DNA of 50,561 nucleotides. It comes from Cytophagales bacterium (GTDB lineage: Bacteria > Bacteroidota > Bacteroidia > Cytophagales > CCMP332). Within the stretch, counting starts at the first letter, position 1; each line of letters opens with the position of its first letter. The position numbers were made by a program, and so were the translations under genes. Where the stretch lies: the NCBI GenBank assembly GCA_028279065.1, contig JANQSY010000054.1, positions 1-50,561 of the forward strand, read 5' to 3'. The notes under the pieces were generated by a model. It worked only from the letters and a program-made list of their open reading frames with translations, was not told the DNA's origin and did no database searches. Shown here in pieces: positions 34,768 to 43,529 of the stretch.

Positions 34768-35316
34768 TCAGGTTGCGTGTGGCTCTCCTGGTTCTCCCTT
34801 TTTTGCCAGAAAGAAACTAGATACCACGGTGATAATAATACCGATCAAATAAACTGTAAAAAACATGAGGGCGGTTTGTAACGGAATGTTTGCAAAGAAT
34901 TCCCTTTGTCCAGCCATTTCGGTTTCGATCTCGGCATGCTTTTCCAGCGGGGCTCCTGCTTTGGCATTCTCAAGGCTGTACTCGTAATATTTCTCTGGAA
35001 ACTCAGGATCCATCCACTTCACATAAGCGATATTGTATAACGCAAAGGCCATAGATGGAAACAGAAGGATCAAAGCCCCCACCTTAATGCTTTGTCCAAA
35101 GCTGATCAATCCCCCTCGTTCATCATCCCGGTATTTTTTTATTCCAAAGACAACTATAAGGCAGGCAAGGATGATGGTTGAGTACCCGATGACCTCGCCC
35201 ATCCCATAGCTGTCGGGTCCTGCTTCAGCCCCTCCCAGGCTATAAAAAATAATGATCCCGGGAATGATCAATCCTGCTGTGGAGTAAAGGCCGTAACGAT
35301 AAATGATATTTTTCAT
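34768..35316 (-). CDS. DUF4199 membrane protein
   Basis: 182 residues with four TM segments: AGLIIPGIIIFYSLGG, GEVIGYSTIILACLIVVFGIKKYRD, SIKVGALILLFPSMAFALYNIAYVKW and LMFFTVYLIGIIITVVSSFFLAKK. The helix-2 ending GIKKYRDDERGGLISFGQSIKVG is the family signature. Function unknown. It follows the membrane-anchored LuxR gene by a 100-bp gap with direct repeats. Confidence 0.88.
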   Translation of the reverse strand: MKNIIYRYGLYSTAGLIIPGIIIFYSLGGAEAGPDSYGMGEVIGYSTIILACLIVVFGIKKYRDDERGGLISFGQSIKVGALILLFPSMAFALYNIAYVKWMDPEFPEKYYEYSLENAKAGAPLEKHAEIETEMAGQREFFANIPLQTALMFFTVYLIGIIITVVSSFFLAKKGEPGEPHAT

Positions 35317-35366
35317 GACTTTGTTTTTTGTTTCCCCAAATCAGGCATCATCCTGGCATTTCCAGG

Positions 35367-35416
35367 TCACCCAAAAGTATGATTTGCATGGTTTCGATAG
35401 TATTCACCCGAAAGTA
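35367..35416 (-). promoter_or_regulatory. Direct repeats and -7 box upstream of the DUF4199 gene
   Basis: Plus strand TCACCCAAAAGTA (35367-35379) and TCACCCGAAAGTA (35404-35416) match 12 of 13 bases, 37 bp apart. The minus-strand TACTTTTG (35379 to 35372) inside the first copy is a TAnnTTTG -7 box. The second copy abuts the stop codon of the LuxR gene. A CCTGG/CCAGG hairpin (35352-35366) falls in the predicted leader. Confidence 0.55.
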
Positions 35417-35839
35417 CTAGGGGATCAGGCCCTTTTCTTTTGCCTTTTTGATTGCTTCTGTTCTCCTTTTTGCCTCAATCTTTAAAAAGAGATTGGAAAT
35501 ATGGGTTTTGATGGTGTTTTCGGACACGAATAAAGCATCTGCGATCTCACGATTCGAATTTCCTTCCGCCATCATTTGAAGGACCTCAAGCTCCCTTTCG
35601 CTGATTCCGGTTCTTTTCAGTTCCTTTTGGTTGATGGAAAAATCCTGATCCGGTATGGCTTGTTCATTTTTCTTCCAATTTCGACTGGCATAGACCCCAA
35701 TTCCGATAAATGCAACTGCCATTATCAGGATCATGAGCTCGGTATTCAGTTGGTACCTTAACCAGGTATACTTTGACAATTGCATGAGCAGCACCATGGC
35801 AACAGCTAATAGTCCGAATCTGATGATGATCCGAGTCAT
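35417..35839 (-). CDS. Membrane-anchored LuxR-type transcriptional regulator
   Basis: 140 residues: two TM helices (residues about 5-22 and 35-52) and a C-terminal LuxR HTH (SERELEVLQMMAEGNSNREIADALFVSENTIKTHISNLFLKIEAKRRTEAIKKAKEKG). There is no receiver domain. The tight link with the DUF4199 gene suggests direct control of it. Confidence 0.88.
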   Translation of the reverse strand: MTRIIIRFGLLAVAMVLLMQLSKYTWLRYQLNTELMILIMAVAFIGIGVYASRNWKKNEQAIPDQDFSINQKELKRTGISERELEVLQMMAEGNSNREIADALFVSENTIKTHISNLFLKIEAKRRTEAIKKAKEKGLIP

Positions 35840-35902
35840 GGAACAAAGAAAAATTATCCTGATTTAAATCCCTATTTTGCCCCTGTTCCTGACTTTTTTA
35901 GA

Positions 35903-37435
35903 TCAGAATCTATGGTCGATCAAAAGGTGGAACCCAAGGGTAAAAACCAATACCATCAATAAAAGAAGGAAACCCAGATTTTTTTCCTTGGCCTCAAGAA
36001 TTTCCAGGGATTTCCCTGCAAGGATCAAAAGAAAAGGGGTGAAGATGACCCAAATCCTTTCGACTTCCAGAAAGAACAATCCGGAGAAGGCAAAGATCAG
36101 GAGAGAAGAGCTGATGGTAGCAAAGAGATAGAGGAGCTTGGGGTTTTCCTTTAGCGTGATTTTTCCCGGATAAATGACCCCGATTATAGGTGGTCCGATC
36201 AAGGCAAAGAATGCAATAAGGTTTCCGGTAGAAAAAATTAAATGCAATTGCCAGTAAGGCAAACCCCTATGATTCATTTGCCTGGAATTGTTGATCCTTG
36301 ATCCAAGGAAACATTCCAATAGGTCAAAACCCCAAATTAGATTTATGAGAAAGTAAATGACACCAACCATAATGAAAGCTGTACCATAAAAAACTACCAA
36401 CCGAGTGATATCTTCTTTTTTGTTCCATATGGATAAGAGGGAATAGAGTCCACAAAACGCAATAAATGGAATTGCAATAAAGTTGAAGAAAATCATAAAG
36501 GAAATGACCAAACCGAAATAAACTCCATTGATCATCGATGCCTTCCGAATTCCTTTATCAACAAAGATGAAGCCCATCAATGCAGGTGCGATCAGGAATG
36601 GATCCGTAGCTGGTTGGGGAAAGTATATTATGGCAGCACTTGAGCCGAATAAGAGGATCGCAAAATTGCCTATTGTTTTTTTTGAAAACCTTTGACTAAG
36701 AATTCCTATCAAAGGAATAGCTAACAGGGTCATCAAAAGAACAGAAACTTTGAAAACCGGAAAATGAGTGTATTTGTCCAGCCAGGCCAGGCTTAGAAAA
36801 CCCGGGGGATAATGATTATTGTGGACACCGAATTGAGTTTGTTTTTCATTCCATTGTTCCAGTATGGTTTTTTGAATATCCAATTTTGACAGGTCCCGTG
36901 AAATGATCCCATAATGGTGATAATCAGTTAGAAATGTATTGGCTGGAATTTGGTCAAAAAAGAATCCTACTATTAGAATACAAGATATCAATATTGCGAC
37001 ACGCTGTTTGGGATCGATCAAGATTTTCTCTCTCCATCTATAGATAATAAAAAGTGCCAACAGGGTGGCGATTATTTGAAATGTGAAATGCTCAAGAAAG
37101 AATTCCTTTCGGATGTGACAATAAAGAGGAGATTGCAAGTCGGACCAAACATTTGCTCGTAGGTATCCTCTGATCAGATCCTCCTTTCTATTGATTTGGT
37201 TTACAATTGACCAGGAGTTGTATAAAATGCTCACTAAAAATGTTGCGACAAAGATCTCTTTCCAAGGGCGCTCCTGCAGTTTTAGCTTTTTTGAAAAGAT
37301 CAGAATCAAACCGGATAAAGAAATACCCGACAGGATATAGAGCATTCCATCAGTCTTAATGTAGCGTTGGAGGAACCAAAAGAGGGCCAGAAAGAGAGCG
37401 GGAACTAGGTTTCTTGGTTTAAAGGCTCCTGTCAA
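35903..37435 (-). CDS. GT-C-like multi-pass membrane protein
   Basis: 510 residues with about eleven hydrophobic segments. A loop after the third or fourth TM holds DYHHYGIISRDL and HNNHYPPGFLSLAW; acidic/histidine residues of this kind are usual in GT-C glycosyltransferases, which transfer sugars from polyprenyl phosphates. Start is TTG at 37435. Family assignment is an inference; other polytopic proteins remain possible. Confidence 0.62.
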   Translation of the reverse strand: MTGAFKPRNLVPALFLALFWFLQRYIKTDGMLYILSGISLSGLILIFSKKLKLQERPWKEIFVATFLVSILYNSWSIVNQINRKEDLIRGYLRANVWSDLQSPLYCHIRKEFFLEHFTFQIIATLLALFIIYRWREKILIDPKQRVAILISCILIVGFFFDQIPANTFLTDYHHYGIISRDLSKLDIQKTILEQWNEKQTQFGVHNNHYPPGFLSLAWLDKYTHFPVFKVSVLLMTLLAIPLIGILSQRFSKKTIGNFAILLFGSSAAIIYFPQPATDPFLIAPALMGFIFVDKGIRKASMINGVYFGLVISFMIFFNFIAIPFIAFCGLYSLLSIWNKKEDITRLVVFYGTAFIMVGVIYFLINLIWGFDLLECFLGSRINNSRQMNHRGLPYWQLHLIFSTGNLIAFFALIGPPIIGVIYPGKITLKENPKLLYLFATISSSLLIFAFSGLFFLEVERIWVIFTPFLLILAGKSLEILEAKEKNLGFLLLLMVLVFTLGFHLLIDHRF

Positions 37436-37444
37436 AATCGAGAC

Positions 37445-37828
37445 TTAGGGTTTATTTTGATGAATTTGAATGAGGTTTCCACATTTATCGTCAAAAATAG
37501 CCGTTTTGCCGTACTCGTTTTCAATGGGTTCTTGCCTGAAAGAGATGCCGTTTTCCTTCAGGTTTTCAAAGTCTTTGTCCAGATTTTCAGAGGAAAGGAC
37601 CAAAGCGGGAAGGCCAGATTCATACATCCCTGATTGGAAGGGTCGGGCTATGGGATGATCATTTGGTTCTAACAATAAAGTTGTGCCAGTTGAGTCTTCT
37701 GCCGAGGTAACCATTGCAAGCGACATTTCCGGTTGAAACATGACTTCTTTGAATCCAAGGATCTCAGTATAGATCCTAAAAGCAGCTGAGACATCATTTA
37801 CGAATATGCTCGTCAATCCGATCTTCAT
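37445..37828 (-). CDS. VOC-superfamily (glyoxalase-like) protein
   Basis: 127 residues, two beta-alpha-beta-beta-beta halves: IGLTSIFVNDVSAAFRIYTEILGFKEVMFQPE and the second PALVLSSENLDKDFENLKENGISFRQEPI, ending in FDDKCGNLIQIHQ. The metal ligands are only partly present, so antibiotic-binding or non-enzymatic roles are possible. Follows the MATE gene after a repeat-containing gap. Confidence 0.86.
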   Translation of the reverse strand: MKIGLTSIFVNDVSAAFRIYTEILGFKEVMFQPEMSLAMVTSAEDSTGTTLLLEPNDHPIARPFQSGMYESGLPALVLSSENLDKDFENLKENGISFRQEPIENEYGKTAIFDDKCGNLIQIHQNKP

Positions 37829-37879
37829 GGCAAGAAAGATTTATGCCTTAAATCTACCTTTTCCCATCAAATACTGCTC

Positions 37880-37919
37880 AACTCAGAACTCTGCAATCTT
37901 CACTCAGCACTTATAACTT
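37880..37919. repeat. Intergenic low-complexity repeat, copy 1
   Basis: A CTCTGCAATCTTCACT-type string after the MATE stop codon. It resembles the string at 43321-43344 (CTCTGCATTCTGCACTTTT), including the following CACTTnTAACT. Such actct/gcac strings are seen in intergenic spaces of many Bacteroidota; unknown nature. Confidence 0.35.
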
Positions 37920-39326
37920 CTTCTCCTTCCACTTTCCTCTTCTAAACCAAATGATCCCGATTATTCCTATCAAGGATTCGGAAACCATCACAGACCAATA
38001 TACCCCTTCCTGTTTTAGATCCAGGTTAAAGGCAAGAAAGTAGGCCAGGGGAATTTCACAAAGCCAGAAGGCAACGAAATTGATTTTAGTTGGTGTTATG
38101 GTGTCACCAGCCCCGTTGAATGCCTGAGGCATGACCATTCCCCATGCATATAGCAAGTAGCCATAGGCTATTATTCGCAGGCAGTCGGCACCTGTCGCAA
38201 TGACCTCCTGTTCCTGGGAAAATATTCTGATCAACTCCTCATCGAACAGGACATAACATATGGATACCAGGAACATAAAACCCATGGTGGCAAATCCGGT
38301 GATCCAGGTAGATCTTTCCGCTCGATCGGGTTTGCCTGCACCGAGATTTTGTCCGACGAGTGTTGCGGCTGCATTGGACATACCCCATGCCGGCTCGATC
38401 GTAAAAATGAATATCCTAACCGCGATGGTATATCCTGCCAGAGCGATGCTACCGAACTCGGAAACGATTCTTACCAAAAAGATCCAGGAGGATGTTGCGA
38501 TGATGAACTGACCAATTCCTCCCAGAGAAGTGGTGATCAAGGTCTTCATTGTTTCCACATGGATCCCTATCTGGGACCTCAAGATCTTGATATGCTTAGC
38601 TCCCCGGAATAGTATAAAAAGCTGGAATATCACTCCAGTTGCTCGTCCGATGTTGGTTGCAATAGCTGCTCCTTCGACACCCATCGCCGGAAACGGACCC
38701 AGACCCAGGATGAGCGCAGGATCGAGGAAAATATTTATTCCGTTGGAAATGATCAGAACCCTCATGGCGATAGCTGCATCTCCTGCCCCTCTAAAGATGG
38801 CATTGATGACAAACAATAGCATGATAACTGCATTTCCACCCAGCATCCATTGGGTATAGCGATAACCCTGAGTGACTACCCAGTCATCACCTCCCATAAG
38901 AATCAGGACATCCTTGGCAAAGAATAGTCCTACGATTGCGAAGGGTAGGGAAGCAATTATGGCTATCCAGATAGATTGAACCCCTGCAATTCCAGCCTCC
39001 TGCTTTTTCTTTTCTCCGATTCTCCTTGAGACTACGGCAGTTGTTCCCATGGCCAGGCCAATGGCCACAGCATACATCAGGGTCAATAGGGATTCTGTAA
39101 GCCCAACTGTAGCTACTGCCGAAGAACCGAGCTTGGACACGAAGAATACATCTACTACCGCAAATGTGGATTCCATGGCCATCTCCAGTATCATAGGCAC
39201 GGATAGTAGGAGCACAGCTCTCCCGATGCTACCCTCTGTGTAGTCCATTTCCGTACCCCTGATGGCATCTCTCAGGTCTGTGAACAGAGTCTTTGCGCGA
39301 TATTTTGATCTGACCTCCGGATTCAT
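37911..39326 (-). CDS. MATE-family efflux transporter
   Basis: 471 residues, 12 TM helices. YTEGSIGRAVLLLSVPMILEMAMESTFAVVDVFFVSKLGSSAVATVGLTESLLTL and the mirrored second half are typical of Na+/H+-driven drug exporters. A minus-strand -7 box (TACCTTTG, 39356 to 39349) sits 23 bp before the start. Confidence 0.93.
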   Translation of the reverse strand: MNPEVRSKYRAKTLFTDLRDAIRGTEMDYTEGSIGRAVLLLSVPMILEMAMESTFAVVDVFFVSKLGSSAVATVGLTESLLTLMYAVAIGLAMGTTAVVSRRIGEKKKQEAGIAGVQSIWIAIIASLPFAIVGLFFAKDVLILMGGDDWVVTQGYRYTQWMLGGNAVIMLLFVINAIFRGAGDAAIAMRVLIISNGINIFLDPALILGLGPFPAMGVEGAAIATNIGRATGVIFQLFILFRGAKHIKILRSQIGIHVETMKTLITTSLGGIGQFIIATSSWIFLVRIVSEFGSIALAGYTIAVRIFIFTIEPAWGMSNAAATLVGQNLGAGKPDRAERSTWITGFATMGFMFLVSICYVLFDEELIRIFSQEQEVIATGADCLRIIAYGYLLYAWGMVMPQAFNGAGDTITPTKINFVAFWLCEIPLAYFLAFNLDLKQEGVYWSVMVSESLIGIIGIIWFRRGKWKEKKL

Positions 39327-39348
39327 TTTTCAAAAATGAAAAGGGGCG

Positions 39349-39356
39349 CAAAGGTA
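39349..39356 (-). promoter_or_regulatory. -7 promoter box of the MATE gene
   Basis: TACCTTTG on the minus strand matches TAnnTTTG and lies 22 bp before the ATG at 39326. No correctly spaced TTG was assigned. Confidence 0.4.
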
Positions 39357-39404
39357 AAATATGAAGATGTATTGGGTGCTATCGAATTCCCCTTGATTTT
39401 AAAT

Positions 39405-39579
39405 CAAATTGGGTGATATTACTTTGACCCATGTCTCTGGCATGAAAACCCATCAAATAGAAGAATTCAATGCTGAAAAATTTCCTAATTGGTCTGCTGC
39501 AATGCAAATAGGATGTGGATTGCAGATGAATCTTCATGAAAGATTATTCTTTCGCTTTGACTATAAATCTTCCTTGTAG
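39405..39579 (+). pseudogene. Possible remnant of an outer-membrane barrel protein C-terminus
   Basis: In frame from about 39405 the translation includes LGDITLTHVSGMKTHQIEEF and, to the TAG at 39577-39579, GCGLQMNLHERLFFRFDYK, which looks like the last two beta-strands of a barrel protein. An ATG at 39442 would give 45 residues. The last 36 bp overlap the 3' end of the FG-GAP gene on the other strand, so it may be chance. Confidence 0.3.
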
Positions 39580-41319
39580 GGATCCGTTCACTGATTGAAA
39601 TATCAAAAAATAAATACCGGCATTTAGATTTATCTCCTCAGGCAATAGAATTGTTTTTTCTCCCTCGTGCTTTTTTTCGAGCACCACCCTCCCCATTCGG
39701 TCATATATAATGATAGTTCCTTTGGCCCAGGCTGGAATATCCAAATTGATCCTATCATGGGCGGGGTTTGGAAATACATTAACGTGGTTTTCCCGCAGCC
39801 CCTGCCTGCCTGCCGGCCAGGCACTCTCGGATCTCATTCCTATTATTATTCCGGCTCCCTCTAGCACGACATAGTTCGAATCCACCGCAAGATTAGTCAG
39901 TACTTCCTGGCTTCCTGCCGGCCAATCGATCACCAACGAGTCGATGGCGCTCGCATCACCAAGCCCAAAATGTGCAGGTAGCATGTTCTGTCCGCAATAT
40001 CCTGTATGCGCAGAGATCTGCCGTATCTGCCATCTTGAGTTTCCATCTATGGTTGCCTTAATCCTCACCAGGGCTCCAATTGCGCTGACATTCGAGACCT
40101 GTCCCTTGAGCCGGATCGTGACCCAATGTTTTGGGTTTTGACCTTGAGATTCCATATTTCGGTATAATACATTCTTTTGTCCTCCATTGAAATTATTGGC
40201 ACACATCAGATCCATATCGCCGTCCAGATCGTAATCCCCAAATGCAGCTCCAAAGGTCCATCCAAGGTCATTGACGACTGCTCCAGTATCGATCTTGGTG
40301 AAACTTCCATCTCCATTGTTGAGGTACAGAAAGTTTCTCAGGGCTGGTCCCGTGGAGTATGCATTGCAAACGAACACATCCTCATCTCCATCGTTGTCTA
40401 TATCCGCAATATTGCTTCCAAATGATGAACCACCATCATTGCTGACTACATTATTGAGATCGGCAATAAATGAATCAGGACTCTGATTCAGATAAAGTCT
40501 GTTGTCTTGAGAGAAGTTGGTAACGAAAACGTCAAAATCTCCATCCAGGTCAAAATCAGCCCAAGAAGAACTTTGGGTGTTCCCCAGATCGGTGTTAAAA
40601 CCAATGATCGACATTTTAGAAAAGACTGAATCATCATTCCTGTAGAGATCATTAGCCTGATCGAATTCATTGGCAACAAATAGATCTACATCGCCATCGA
40701 GGTCAAAATCGATCCAATTCACCGACCGGGAAGCACCCTGATCGTTCACCAACTCACCGGAGTCTATTTTGGTGAAGGTGCCATTTCCGTTGTTATGGTA
40801 CAGGAAGTTTTTCTTGTCCCCGTCACTATTGGTCACATAGAGATCCACGAAACCATCATTATCATAATCTCCCCATGTTCCTGTTTCCGAATGCCCTCCA
40901 TCATTCCCTATTGGGCCCGATGTGACGGCTGAGAATGGCAACTGTCCTCCATTCTGGAAAAGGAGATTATCCTGGCCATACCAATTGGCGATAAAGGCAT
41001 CTACATATCCGTTGTTATCATAATCCGCCCAACTGGTTCCGTCTGAAGGATCCCCATCTGTGACCAGTGGATCTCCGATGATCTGGGTGAACTGTCCCCA
41101 ACCATCATTTCTGTATAGCAGATTATGCTGACCAAATGAAGGCCCATTGGTTATAAAGATATCCTGCAGCCCATCTTGATTATAGTCGATCCATGCCACT
41201 GCCCTCGAATCGTTATTGATATTGTTCCATGGAGCTCCACTGACCTTCTGGAAATGCTGAGCGGAAACAATGGAAGTACATATTGATGAAAGGAAGATGG
41301 ATAAAATTTGGGTCTTCAT
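39544..41319 (-). CDS. FG-GAP/VCBS repeat protein with ASPIC/UnbV and T9SS sorting domains
   Basis: 591 residues from the ATG at 41319, which is followed by a signal peptide ending at VSAQ. Seven FG-GAP/VCBS motifs such as DYNQDGLQDIF, DYDNDGFVDLY, DFDLDGDVDLF and DIDNDGDEDVF form a beta-propeller with Ca-binding DxDxDG loops. ASPIC/UnbV (IRQISAHTGYCGQNMLPAHFGLGDASAIDSLVIDWP) follows, then a type A sorting domain (VFPNPAHDRINLDI, AGIYFLIFQSV). It is secreted to the surface and may bind ligand or surfaces. The linker before the sorting domain holds an inserted palindromic repeat. Confidence 0.92.
   Translation of the reverse strand: MKTQILSIFLSSICTSIVSAQHFQKVSGAPWNNINNDSRAVAWIDYNQDGLQDIFITNGPSFGQHNLLYRNDGWGQFTQIIGDPLVTDGDPSDGTSWADYDNNGYVDAFIANWYGQDNLLFQNGGQLPFSAVTSGPIGNDGGHSETGTWGDYDNDGFVDLYVTNSDGDKKNFLYHNNGNGTFTKIDSGELVNDQGASRSVNWIDFDLDGDVDLFVANEFDQANDLYRNDDSVFSKMSIIGFNTDLGNTQSSSWADFDLDGDFDVFVTNFSQDNRLYLNQSPDSFIADLNNVVSNDGGSSFGSNIADIDNDGDEDVFVCNAYSTGPALRNFLYLNNGDGSFTKIDTGAVVNDLGWTFGAAFGDYDLDGDMDLMCANNFNGGQKNVLYRNMESQGQNPKHWVTIRLKGQVSNVSAIGALVRIKATIDGNSRWQIRQISAHTGYCGQNMLPAHFGLGDASAIDSLVIDWPAGSQEVLTNLAVDSNYVVLEGAGIIIGMRSESAWPAGRQGLRENHVNVFPNPAHDRINLDIPAWAKGTIIIYDRMGRVVLEKKHEGEKTILLPEEINLNAGIYFLIFQSVNGSLQGRFIVKAKE
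39800..39822. repeat. Short palindromic (REP-like) repeat inserted inside the T9SS gene
   Basis: The GC-rich CCTGCCTGCC / GGCCAGGC stretch is an imperfect palindrome in otherwise AT-rich DNA; it is read in frame as PAGRQG. This hexapeptide is, from memory, a known mark of an extragenic palindromic repeat family in Bacteroidota. Confidence 0.6.
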
Positions 41320-41499
41320 TAGGCTTTTTTGCCCAAAATATGACTGTACCTGGCCAAGAACTTGATCGGTTAAACAGATAATAAGGAAGTATGATGGAAA
41401 GCCTGAATTAGCTATGAAAGGCTTTTGACTCTGATTCATGTTGCTCGTTGCATAAATCTGCTATTGGTTGATCATCATGTGAAAAGGCCACTTTAGAAT

Positions 41500-41507
41500 T
41501 AGTTTTG
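41500..41507 (+). promoter_or_regulatory. Possible -7 promoter box of the second LytS gene
   Basis: TAGTTTTG fits TAnnTTTG and ends four bases before the GTG start. No TTG lies at the proper distance, so this is weak. Confidence 0.35.
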
Positions 41508-41511
41508 GGTC

Positions 41512-42558
41512 GTGACCGAGCTGAAAAACGGAATCAACATAACATGGAAGCAGCATTTGCTGGTCTGGACCAGTTATTGGGTCTTGGTAAGCGGTAGCGC
41601 AGCACTATATGATTTGGACTTTTTCCCGGTTTTTATGGGATTCTTGACCAAAATGCCTCTTACCATGTTGGCTGCCTATTTGATCTTTTATTGGGTATTG
41701 CCGCAGTTTTGGAATAAGTCATCATGGCCCCTTGCAGTGCTGATGGTCTTTGGCTTGGATCTTGGATTCGTACTTATCAACAGGATCATCACCTGGCAAT
41801 TTGTTTATCCCTGGTTATTTCATGGGGAATACACATTTACATTTTGGAATTGGTACCGAATATCGCAGTTAATGGTCTATATGTTGATGGCTCAGGCTTT
41901 TTTTGGCGCATATAAGTATTATTTCGACTTGACTGAAACTTTGAAGAAAGAAAGGGAACTCAGAAAGCAGAAGCAAGAGGCAGAACTTGCTTTTCTGAGA
42001 GCCCAGGTCCATCCTCATTTTCTTTTCAATTCGCTGAATGCCCTGTACAATGAGATTCTCCAGAAGAAGGAAAGTGCCGGCAGTACATTATTAAGGCTGA
42101 CGAATCTCTATCGGTTCATTTTGGAAGAATGTACCCAGGAAAGTATCGCTTTGGGTAAGGAGCTGAATTTGATCGAGGATTTCGTCGACCTCGAGAAACT
42201 GAGATATGGAACCAGACTGGAGATTCAATTCTTAAAGAGTTCGAATCTTGATCTCAATGCGATGATCCCACCGATGATCTTATTTTCATTTATCGAGAAC
42301 TCATTCAAGCATGGGATTTCTGATCAACAGGGTGAAAGCCTAGTGAAGATCAATATCTCTGATAAAGAAGGGGTTCTTGTATTTGAGGTCAGTAATCCAG
42401 TTTCAGGGAATGATGACAATCTCAATGGGTTTAGATCAGGGATAGGTTTGGAGAACACAAAAAAGCAACTGGAACTGCTCTTTGGAGGAAAGCATACCCT
42501 TGAACAAAAGATAGAACAAGGTCAGTTTCATACACTTCTAAAAATGCCCTTGAGCTGA
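41512..42558 (+). CDS. LytS-type sensor histidine kinase (second)
   Basis: 348 residues starting with GTG. Four TM segments (about 20-35, 44-62, 74-98, 120-135), a basic linker KKERELRKQKQEAE and His_kinase motif QVHPHFLFNS (H169), N-box SFIENSFKHG and G box SGIGLENTKKQLELL. It is followed after one base by its LytTR regulator and diverges from the T9SS FG-GAP gene, which it may control. Confidence 0.92.
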   Translation: MTELKNGINITWKQHLLVWTSYWVLVSGSAALYDLDFFPVFMGFLTKMPLTMLAAYLIFYWVLPQFWNKSSWPLAVLMVFGLDLGFVLINRIITWQFVYPWLFHGEYTFTFWNWYRISQLMVYMLMAQAFFGAYKYYFDLTETLKKERELRKQKQEAELAFLRAQVHPHFLFNSLNALYNEILQKKESAGSTLLRLTNLYRFILEECTQESIALGKELNLIEDFVDLEKLRYGTRLEIQFLKSSNLDLNAMIPPMILFSFIENSFKHGISDQQGESLVKINISDKEGVLVFEVSNPVSGNDDNLNGFRSGIGLENTKKQLELLFGGKHTLEQKIEQGQFHTLLKMPLS

Positions 42559-42559
42559 T

Positions 42560-43255
42560 ATGAAGAGAAAGATAAAATGCCTGGTGGTAGAGGATGAGGC
42601 TCCCGCTGTTCAGATTTTGCGTTCCTACTTGGACCATTTTCGGGACCTGGAATTATCGGAGCATTTCACGAATGGTTTTGATGCTCAGGATTATTTATTA
42701 AAGAATAGGATAGATCTGTTGTTTTTGGATATTCAACTGCCTGGGATAAGCGGATTGGAATTTTTAAGAACCCTAAAGGATCCTCCACTGATCATAATCA
42801 CCTCTGCCTATTCTGAACATGGAGTAGAAGCCTACGATCTGGAAGTGTTTGATTATTTGCTCAAGCCTTATTCTTTGGAGAGGTTTTCCAAAGCAATAAT
42901 CAGAGTAAAGGAAAAGATGGCCGGAGCGGAAAGGCCTGATGTGTCTCAAGAATTTCTTATTAAGGTAGGTCGCACCGAACGCAAGATCGATTTAGAGGAC
43001 CTGGTATATGTAGAGAGTCAAAAGGAGTATGTGATATTGCATATGAAAGAGGAGGAGATGAAGACGCGGATCGGGATATCAGAATTGGTTGATCAGCTTC
43101 CCAATAATTTCCTCCGTATCCACAGATCCTTTTTGATCAATGCTGATTTCATCAGGTCCTTTGGTTCAAATAGTGTTGAAATCGGGTCAATCAAACTTCC
43201 TTTGGGACGTCTTTATAAAAATGAAGCCCATATTAAATGGAAAAAGCTTGATTAG
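42560..43255 (+). CDS. LytTR-family response regulator (second)
   Basis: 231 residues: acidic E11-D12-E13, phospho-acceptor D57 (LFLDIQLPG), T/S of ITSAYSEHG and K of YLLKPYS. LytTR domain from about 135 (FLIKVGRTERKIDLEDLVYVESQKEYVILHM ... NNFLRIHRSFLIN). Partner of the kinase one base upstream. Confidence 0.94.
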   Translation: MKRKIKCLVVEDEAPAVQILRSYLDHFRDLELSEHFTNGFDAQDYLLKNRIDLLFLDIQLPGISGLEFLRTLKDPPLIIITSAYSEHGVEAYDLEVFDYLLKPYSLERFSKAIIRVKEKMAGAERPDVSQEFLIKVGRTERKIDLEDLVYVESQKEYVILHMKEEEMKTRIGISELVDQLPNNFLRIHRSFLINADFIRSFGSNSVEIGSIKLPLGRLYKNEAHIKWKKLD

Positions 43256-43320
43256 GGATTTATGATTATTGATTAGTTATTGAATTCTTCATCCTAGGGC
43301 TTCAAATTCACAACTTTTAG

Positions 43321-43344
43321 CTCTGCATTCTGCACTTTTAACTA
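43321..43344. repeat. Intergenic low-complexity repeat, copy 2
   Basis: CTCTGCATTCTGCAC followed by TTTTAACTA, matching the string at 37880-37919 with few changes. Confidence 0.35.
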
Positions 43345-43380
43345 TCCACCTTTCACTGTCCACCTTCGGAAAAACTGCTT

Positions 43381-43492
43381 CTCTGAGGGATTTTGGCGAA
43401 TGCCATATGACCGAAGAGCCTAGCTTCGACACTCCTCCTTTGCAATGTAGCTCGCGAGAGACTCTTCGTTTTCCTAACGGACAAACTCAGAG
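43381..43492. repeat. Nested inverted-repeat element
   Basis: Outer arms CTCTGAG (43381-43387) and CTCAGAG (43486-43492) enclose inner arms CGAAGAG (43412-43418) and CTCTTCG (43462-43468). Additional short hairpins (GGCGAATGCC; CGAAG/CTTCG around AGCCTAG) lie inside. No ORF of note is present. A non-autonomous mobile element or structured RNA are both possible. Confidence 0.5.
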
Positions 43493-43529
43493 ATTTTCGC
43501 AGTTTTTTGTTAACAACTCTAAACCTTTT

